From CANHEE01 sp043777755 (GTDB lineage Bacteria > Bacteroidota > Bacteroidia > Chitinophagales > Saprospiraceae), in NCBI GenBank assembly GCA_043777755.1, contig JAYWHK010000002.1, positions 1-15,419 on the forward strand: a stretch of DNA of 15,419 nucleotides, read 5' to 3'. Each line of letters starts with the position of its first letter. Position 1 is the stretch's first letter. A program made the position numbers and the translations under genes. The notes under the pieces were generated by a model, which saw only the letters and a list, made by a program, of their open reading frames with translations, was not told the DNA's origin and searched no databases. Shown here piece by piece: positions 14,411-15,419 of this stretch.

Positions 14411-15295
14411 ATGGAAAATTCTACAAAAAATAAAATAATCAATATTGGACTCCCTTTTTTATTTCTAATGCTGGTTTGGGGCAGTTCATTTGTTTTGGTC
14501 AAACATGGTCTAAAAGTATTTTCGGCAGTAGAAGTAGCCAGTTTGCGCCTGAGTGCTGCAATGTTTGCCATGCTTGGGTTTGCTATTTTTCAGATTAAGC
14601 ACATTCCAAAAGATAAATTTTTGCCACTTTTCATATCGGCTTTGTTGGCAATGGGTGTTCCAGCCTACCTATTTGCTTTTGCCCAAACAGGTGTAAGCAG
14701 CTCAATTGCAGGTGTTTTGAATGCCTTGACACCGTTGATGACGTTTATCGTAGGAATTTCTTTTTTTGGACAAAAATTAACAACACCAAAAATAGTTGGT
14801 TTGTTTTTAGGCTTTTTAGGTTCGGCAACCTTGATTTTAATCAATGCAAAAGGCGAAGTTTCAATCAATGCGCTTGCAACACTTATTTTAATTGCAACGG
14901 TTTGTTATGGTATAAATGTCAATTTTGTAAAAAAATATTTAAGCGACCTCAAACCAATTCATTTGTCTTCTATTACAGTTGTTATGGTAGGAGCTATTGC
15001 TTTTTGTATTTTATTGACGACTTCTTTTTGGACAAAAGTCCAAACACATCCAGATGGATACAAGGCATTAAGAGAAATTATGCTACTTGGCGTTTTAGGA
15101 ACAGCTGCCGCACAAGTTGTTTTTAATAGAATGTTGGTACATACGTCTGCCTTGATTGCGAGTTCGATTACTTATTTTATTCCAATTGTTGCGGTAATGT
15201 GGGGTATTTATGAAGGCGAAGTTTTTTTGGTTTGGCATTTTTTAGGAATGGCATTAATCATTGGAGGTGTATTGATACTGAATCGTTTTAGATGA
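14411..15295 (+). CDS. EamA/DMT-family permease (RhaT-like)
   Basis: A 294-residue inner-membrane protein of the drug/metabolite transporter superfamily, probably an exporter of small metabolites or amino acids; the substrate is unknown. Two EamA repeats are visible, about 12-140 and 150-292, each with five hydrophobic helices. The first begins LMLVWGSSFVLVKHGLKVF, with the family's WGS(S/N)F motif. The end of repeat one has LNALTPLMTFIVGISFFGQKL and that of repeat two SSITYFIPIVAVMWGIYEGE, the usual conserved proline-containing helix. Its start follows the RNase H stop by 13 nt. Confidence 0.92.
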   Translation: MENSTKNKIINIGLPFLFLMLVWGSSFVLVKHGLKVFSAVEVASLRLSAAMFAMLGFAIFQIKHIPKDKFLPLFISALLAMGVPAYLFAFAQTGVSSSIAGVLNALTPLMTFIVGISFFGQKLTTPKIVGLFLGFLGSATLILINAKGEVSINALATLILIATVCYGINVNFVKKYLSDLKPIHLSSITVVMVGAIAFCILLTTSFWTKVQTHPDGYKALREIMLLGVLGTAAAQVVFNRMLVHTSALIASSITYFIPIVAVMWGIYEGEVFLVWHFLGMALIIGGVLILNRFR

Positions 15296-15381
15296 TGGGT
15301 GTTTAAATTGGGCGCATAATAAATTTACATAAGACAGCAAAAAAGTTATCCTTATTACATTCCTTTCGTGAATCGAGAGTC

Positions 15382-15419
15382 GTCAGTCGTGAGAAATCAG
15401 CGTAGTTCTCACGACTGAC
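15382..15419. repeat. Inverted repeat at the right edge
   Basis: GTCAGTCGTGAGAA (15382-15395) and TTCTCACGACTGAC (15406-15419) form a perfect 14-bp inverted repeat with a 10-nt spacer. The right arm runs to the last base, so the structure may continue beyond the window. It is 87 nt past the EamA stop and could be a terminator or part of a dispersed palindromic repeat. Its higher G+C content contrasts with the surroundings. Confidence 0.6.

Noticed and set aside
1..15419. CRISPR array, transposase, integrase or phage genes
   Set aside because: No regularly spaced identical repeats and no mobile-element protein signatures were seen; the repeated parts of the giant gene are coding SprB units.

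Overview
The window is AT-rich chromosomal DNA of a Bacteroidota bacterium. The evidence is a giant secreted protein with SprB-type repeats and a gliding-motility-associated (type IX secretion) C-terminal domain, a DUF2480 protein, a 30-residue lysine/arginine-rich ribosomal protein, a viroplasmin-type RNase H, and repeated promoter elements of the Bacteroidota form TTG-N19..21-TAnnTTTG. The exact order or genus cannot be fixed from sequence alone. No tRNA, rRNA, CRISPR array, phage gene or insertion sequence was recognised.

Layout. 1-286: intergenic DNA with a 28-nt palindromic terminator and one copy of a diverged repeat. 287-4822 (-): a 1511-residue multidomain cell-surface/secreted protein. 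4823-5390: its long leader and promoter, the second repeat copy, and the carA promoter. 5391-6485 (+): carA (carbamoyl-phosphate synthase small subunit). 6508-6870 (-): a predicted free-standing structured RNA with its own promoter and terminator, convergent with carA. 7168-8364 (+): an MFS transporter, convergent with 8497-10050 (-), the RNase E/G gene; the two share a bidirectional terminator. Going leftward from about 11.8 kb, the minus strand carries an HU/IHF-like DNA-binding protein, a TPR protein, the 30-residue ribosomal protein and RNase E/G. 12127-13118 (+): a small unknown acidic protein overlapped by a SAM-dependent methyltransferase gene. 13134-13646 (-): a DUF2480 protein. 13759-15295 (+): RNase H and an EamA/DMT transporter. 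The right edge holds an inverted repeat.

Most genes are housekeeping and encoded singly or in pairs. The most coherent functional group is the HU/TPR/ribosomal peptide/RNase E-G cluster, which combines nucleoid, translation and RNA-decay functions. The most interesting unexplained element is the minus-strand RNA between carA and the MFS gene. Its 5' end coincides with a promoter-predicted start, it ends in a strong intrinsic terminator, and it carries four GGGA motifs, two in clear hairpin loops and two in weaker ones.
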